Source of the DNA: Chthonomonas sp. | GTDB lineage: Bacteria; Armatimonadota; Fimbriimonadia; Fimbriimonadales; Fimbriimonadaceae | Assembly: GCA_016788115.1 (NCBI GenBank) | Contig: JAEURR010000009.1 | Span: 84,022-148,021 of the forward strand | Reading direction: 5' to 3' | Length of the DNA: 64,000 nt | Notes under the pieces: generated by a model | What the model was told of the DNA's origin: nothing | Databases searched by the model: none | What the model saw: only the letters and a program-made list of their open reading frames with translations | Program-made: the position numbers and the translations under genes | Shown: piece by piece, positions 60,599-64,000 of the stretch | How positions within the stretch are numbered: position 1 is the stretch's first letter | Layout: each line of letters opens with the position of its first letter

Positions 60599-60759
60599 GA
60601 AGGCTTTGGCCCATCGGGCTGGTCCTCGCCGCGCTTCTGCTGGGCGGTTGCGCCAAGACGGAGGTCTCGGATAGCGATGTGAAGTCTTGGGAAAAGGAGG
60701 GCCTGTCTGACAAGGAGAAGGCCGAGCCCAACGACGCCAATCGGGACGACCGCCGCTAG
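60595..60759 (+). CDS. Very small lipoprotein
   Basis: An ATG overlapping the pseudopilin stop encodes 54 residues. The N-terminus [18 protein letters not shown] is a lipoprotein signal with lipobox LGGC. The mature part is charged ([20 protein letters not shown]). It repeats the pilin-lipoprotein arrangement seen at 34558-35769. It is too short for most gene finders. A hairpin follows. Confidence 0.75.
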   Translation: MRRLWPIGLVLAALLLGGCAKTEVSDSDVKSWEKEGLSDKEKAEPNDANRDDRR

Positions 60760-60777
60760 ACCCCGGTTCTCCGGAGT

Positions 60778-60807
60778 AGCCCGCAGGGAACGATGACCCT
60801 GCGGGCT
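60778..60807 (+). terminator. Terminator-like hairpin after the lipoprotein gene
   Basis: AGCCCGCAGGG (60778-60788) pairs perfectly with CCCTGCGGGCT (60797-60807) around an eight-base loop. Only TCGTTGT follows, so the U tract is poor, but the position before ispG fits a terminator. Confidence 0.65.
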
Positions 60808-60845
60808 TCGTTGTATCCATCAGTCCGGTACCATTCTCAAACGCC

Positions 60846-62153
<1,308 letters not shown>

Positions 62154-62234
62154 CCTTCTCGTAACTCAACCTGGATTCCTTGCGGATTCACGGGATTGGT
62201 ATAAACACCGGGTCCACTTTGGGCAAAGCTCCGC

Positions 62235-62261
62235 TATACTAGAGTTGGGTTCAACTGAACC
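62235..62261 (+). promoter_or_regulatory. Possible -10 box and inverted repeat before the large secreted protein
   Basis: TATACT (62235-62240) is a good -10 hexamer; no matching -35 is seen at 17 bases. GGTTCA-AC-TGAACC at 62248-62261 follows directly and could be an operator. GAAGGAG precedes the ATG at 62293. Confidence 0.5.
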
Positions 62262-62292
62262 TGCCCCAGTTTCGAAGGAGTGATATTTTACG

Positions 62293-63954
62293 ATGAAGAG
62301 AACTATGCTGTCAGCGCTGACGCTCGTTGCGTCGGCTACAGTGGTGTCGGCTCAGGTCCCTACGCTGACCCACGTTAAGAGAATTGACCTTATTCCGTTT
62401 TTGAACACCGGCGCAAGCCAGTTGCTGACTGACAGTCAGCCTTCTGACCTGGCGATTGCCTCCGATGGGACGATCTATGTCGCCACCCAGCGATCGGCTG
62501 GCGGAGCGGGCACCGTCGGTGTGCTTAAGATCGCTAATGCAGTAGGAAGCCACGCCGTCTCGCTGTTCGCGACTTCGACGGGTGCGCAGGGCGGCGACCG
62601 AGAGAGCCGAGTAGTGGTTGATGGTTCTAACGTCTACTTCGGTTATGGCCTCGGCCAGAACGTGGGGACCGATGGTGCCGGCGCTTACACAGTTGGCGTC
62701 AACGCAGGCGTCCTCGTGAGCGGTGTGCGAAAGTACAGCACCGCTGGCGTCCAGGACACGGGCTTTGGAAACATAGATCCGCTCGATCCGGAAACTGGAA
62801 CGCTGAACCCGGTTGAAATCCGCTACCTGCAGACGGGCGGCGTCATCAACCCCAGCCAGACGCAGCGCACCGAGGCCATGGCAGTCGATCCGCTCACAAG
62901 CACGCTGGCGATCATGAACCGAGGCCAGGGGTTCATGTTCCGAGTTAACCTGGCGACGGGAGCATCGGCCGCCGCGGCCAACTTCGCTACGGTTGCTTCG
63001 GCAGGTTGGCGCGACCTCTCGTTCGATGCTTCGGGGAACGCTTACTTCAAGGTGGACAACCAGCTCGCCAAGAGCACGCGCATAGACGCAACAAACTTGA
63101 GCGCTTACAGCCCTGTCTTGTTGGACACAGGCAACGTGCCGTTCAGCTCGTACACCAAGGTTGCCTACGTTCCAGGCGGAGCAGGCTATGCCGACTCACT
63201 GTTCATGAACACTCGTGGGCAGATCGGTGCGACGAACCAGAACAAGGTGTACTACTCGCTCACGGACGGTACGCCGAACGCAGCAGCAGCGTTCTCGAAC
63301 GCAGCCGCTGGGTTCCTCCCGACCAACCAGTTGACGGGTGCTGAGCCGATCGGAGCAGTCACTCCGACCGCTTGGACGAATCCGTTGCTCACGACGCGCA
63401 CCGGAAACATCGGTGGCAAGCAGTACGTCGCGGTTCTCCTCGGCGGTGGCGGCCAGCAGCTCGACATCTACGAAGTCAGCGGTCCGAAGGCAACTGTCAG
63501 CGGCACCCTCAACCTTGATGGTTGGGATGGCACGGGTGGCGGCTTTGCCAACGCAGGCAGCTTCACCGTCCAAGTTCGCAACGGCATGACCGTCCTTGAT
63601 ACGCAAAACGTGACCGTGGCTAACAACGGCGCGTACTCGTTCCAGACGACCCAGACCGGTTCCGTGAACATCCGATTCAAGGGCCCGCGATTCCTGGCGA
63701 AGGCTTCCGGTACGGTGACTCTCACCGGCGGCGGAACGACCACGGTCAATGCTGCGATGGTCAATGGTAACGTCAACGGGGACAACGTGGTCGACTTCTT
63801 CGACTACCTGATCCTCAGCGACGCCTACGAGTCGTCAACCCCTGACGCACTCTACACGGCGAACATCAACGCGGACTTCACCGGTGACGGTACGATCGAT
63901 TTCTTCGACTACCTGATCCTGAACGCGAACTACGAGAAGGAAGAGGACAACTAA
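62293..63954 (+). CDS. Large secreted protein with Ig-like and paired EF-hand tail
   Basis: The 553-residue protein has a signal peptide (LSALTLVASATVVSAQ). The body (about 25-395) has repeated beta segments such as SDLAIASDGTIYVATQRS and DRESRVVVDGSNVYFGYG, possibly a propeller. An Ig-like domain follows (VSGTLNLDGWDG, VRNGMTVLDTQNVTV). The end (from about 491) has two EF-hand loops, NGNVNGDNVVD and NADFTGDGTIDF, each followed by DFFDYLIL. The same tail ends the propeller at 45518. It should bind calcium outside the cell. Function unknown. Confidence 0.8.
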   Translation: MKRTMLSALTLVASATVVSAQVPTLTHVKRIDLIPFLNTGASQLLTDSQPSDLAIASDGTIYVATQRSAGGAGTVGVLKIANAVGSHAVSLFATSTGAQGGDRESRVVVDGSNVYFGYGLGQNVGTDGAGAYTVGVNAGVLVSGVRKYSTAGVQDTGFGNIDPLDPETGTLNPVEIRYLQTGGVINPSQTQRTEAMAVDPLTSTLAIMNRGQGFMFRVNLATGASAAAANFATVASAGWRDLSFDASGNAYFKVDNQLAKSTRIDATNLSAYSPVLLDTGNVPFSSYTKVAYVPGGAGYADSLFMNTRGQIGATNQNKVYYSLTDGTPNAAAAFSNAAAGFLPTNQLTGAEPIGAVTPTAWTNPLLTTRTGNIGGKQYVAVLLGGGGQQLDIYEVSGPKATVSGTLNLDGWDGTGGGFANAGSFTVQVRNGMTVLDTQNVTVANNGAYSFQTTQTGSVNIRFKGPRFLAKASGTVTLTGGGTTTVNAAMVNGNVNGDNVVDFFDYLILSDAYESSTPDALYTANINADFTGDGTIDFFDYLILNANYEKEEDN

Positions 63955-64000
63955 GTCTTCTGACTTCTGATCAGAGAAGCGGGGTGCGGGGGCAGGTGCA

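Overview
The window looks like chromosome from a GC-rich, diderm, free-living bacterium. I suggest the phylum Armatimonadota, Fimbriimonas-like lineage. This is inferred from several features: single-gene type II pseudopilins with H-X9-DG-type ends, a PEP-CTERM protein, secreted proteins ending in a paired DFFDYLILS EF-hand module, HspR and CIRCE heat-shock control, Hfq, and KdsB (Kdo/LPS). No rRNA, tRNA, IS element, prophage or CRISPR array was found. Genes are dense, with many 4-base stop/start overlaps.

Layout. 1-2.2 kb: a dnaJ-hspR-esterase operon under a HAIR operator. 2.3-4.1 kb: two HDOD signalling proteins. 4.1-7.5 kb: pepV-pyrH-frr-uppS. 7.6-16.5 kb: a zinc-ribbon Ser/Thr kinase, secreted proteins, an ArsR/B12-binding regulator opposite an acyl-CoA dehydrogenase, and an HD-GYP pair. 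16.5-19.2 kb: a GT39-type glycosyltransferase, a Xer recombinase and a BFD-like protein. 19.3-22.5 kb: a string made of a serine-hydrolase pseudoenzyme, livF, rimI and tsaD. 22.6-25 kb: kdsB, a NIL protein, an acetyl xylan esterase-like protein and a DsbD-alpha domain. 25-27.7 kb: a DUF1854/ABC exporter pair. 28-31.3 kb: a phosphoesterase/PQQ-propeller fusion, an FmdB-like protein and two lone receivers. 31.4-37.9 kb: lacI, a GH13 amylase, a pseudopilin and a lipoprotein, then phenylalanine hydroxylase. 37.9-45.4 kb: a 2-oxoacid dehydrogenase E2, leuA, gcvPB/gcvPA and groESL under a CIRCE-like operator.

45.5-49.3 kb holds the most unusual block. A cobalamin riboswitch on the minus strand precedes a pseudopilin, a secreted surface protein, a PEP-CTERM protein and a six-repeat beta-propeller. 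I infer a B12-repressed cell-surface system, perhaps for cobamide capture.

49.3-56.4 kb is a ten-gene translation/secretion operon (FKBP, hypothetical, ffh, rpsP, khpA, rimM, obg, nadD, rsfS, TPR membrane protein). 56.5-59.5 kb: smpB, and opposite it apt-miaA-hfq-dapF. 59.6-64 kb: a second pseudopilin-lipoprotein pair, ispG, and a large secreted protein with the same C-terminal EF-hand module as the 45.5 kb propeller.

All functional calls come from motif recognition by eye. No database search was possible.
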